64,000 nt of DNA, from assembly GCF_019396385.1 (NCBI RefSeq), contig NZ_JAHKRN010000029.1, forward strand, positions 46,489-110,488. Direction: 5' to 3'. The translations under genes and the position numbers were made by a program. Source of the DNA: Nonomuraea harbinensis (GTDB lineage Bacteria > Actinomycetota > Actinomycetes > Streptosporangiales > Streptosporangiaceae). Positions 63,882-64,000 of this stretch are shown here, piece after piece. The notes beneath the pieces are model-generated. The model saw nothing but the letters and a program-made list of their open reading frames with translations, was not told the origin of the DNA and searched no databases. Every line of letters begins with the position of its first letter. Position 1 is the first letter of the stretch.

Positions 63882-64000
63882 CAGCACCGCTCGAAGCAGC
63901 AGAGCCCGCCGCCGCCCAGGCGGCGGGCCCCGCTGGGGACGACCGCCCCGCCCGCCGCGGCGTGCTGCGCTACGCGCTCACCAAGGCCGGCGGGGCGGTG
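63878..64000 (+). CDS. Start of probable ABC transporter permease (cut by window end)
   Basis: Only 41 residues visible: an Ala/Pro-rich cytoplasmic N-terminus followed by RRGVLRYALTKAGGAV, which looks like the entry into the first membrane helix of a DppB-type permease. The ATG overlaps the stop of the binding-protein gene (ATGA). Identity rests mainly on position. Confidence 0.6.
   Translation, partial: MTAPLEAAEPAAAQAAGPAGDDRPARRGVLRYALTKAGGAV

Overview
The window is about 70 percent GC with dense, short-spaced genes, many GTG and some TTG starts, SARP/AfsR and LAL-type LuxR regulators, ECF sigma factors, and a tRNA-Thr / tRNA-Met / rpmG / MaoC pair / murB block. This points to an actinomycete chromosome. 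A Streptosporangiaceae (Nonomuraea-like) host is my best guess, by inference from gene content only. It reads as ordinary chromosome with accessory regulators and exported enzymes. I see no phage, integrase, transposase or CRISPR array.

Layout. 1-17.5 kb: start of an MFS transporter, a divergent short-chain dehydrogenase / AraC pair, a secreted GH5 cellulase with a discoidin-like domain, a hexapeptide acyltransferase fused to a large helical domain, a BtrH/DUF4872 protein, an ECF42-type sigma factor with its YciI partner, a LuxR-domain remnant beside a methyltransferase, a WYL regulator facing a VOC protein, a membrane protein with a Cys-x4-Cys repeat domain, and a GntR regulator. 17.5-24.3 kb: two tandem AfsR/SARP-type ATPase regulators, then a divergent pair of secreted enzymes (M23-like peptidase and DNase-I-fold phosphoesterase) that both start with TTG and share a large inverted repeat. 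24.3-29 kb: STAS protein, flavin reductase, DrrAB-type exporter, GH25 muramidase, NlpC/P60 protein.

29-33.8 kb: conserved core block (tRNA-Thr, tRNA-Met, L33, two hot-dog dehydratases, a glycosyltransferase-like protein, MurB), then a GDT1/UPF0016 membrane protein preceded by a recognisable yybP-ykoY (manganese) riboswitch. 33.8-38.5 kb: a MotA/TolQ/ExbB-like channel gene coupled to a membrane coiled-coil partner, then a LAL-type LuxR regulator and a 48-residue protein. 38.6-47 kb: deoC with two aldehyde dehydrogenases (the second lacks the catalytic part), an FG-GAP lipoprotein, an amidase, an SPFH protein with a small ribbon-helix-helix-like protein, and a threonine-synthase-like PLP enzyme. 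47-56.2 kb: HrpB helicase with a repeat-built insert, ArsR-type regulator/MFS, UppP, a second oxidoreductase / AraC divergent pair, a HAD-like protein, PspC and LipB. 56.2-64 kb: VapBC, GC-rich hairpins, an amino-acid permease with two dre-like operators, a PfpI protein, two small membrane proteins, an ABC-F ATPase, and the start of a peptide ABC transporter operon whose binding protein carries a C-terminal membrane anchor.

Themes. Several start codons lie 6-8 nt after a TAnnnT or similar hexamer, suggesting leaderless mRNAs. Many divergent intergenic regions hold clear palindromes. The most notable items are the Mn riboswitch with competing helices, the MotA/ExbB-like pair, and the M23/phosphoesterase regulatory region.
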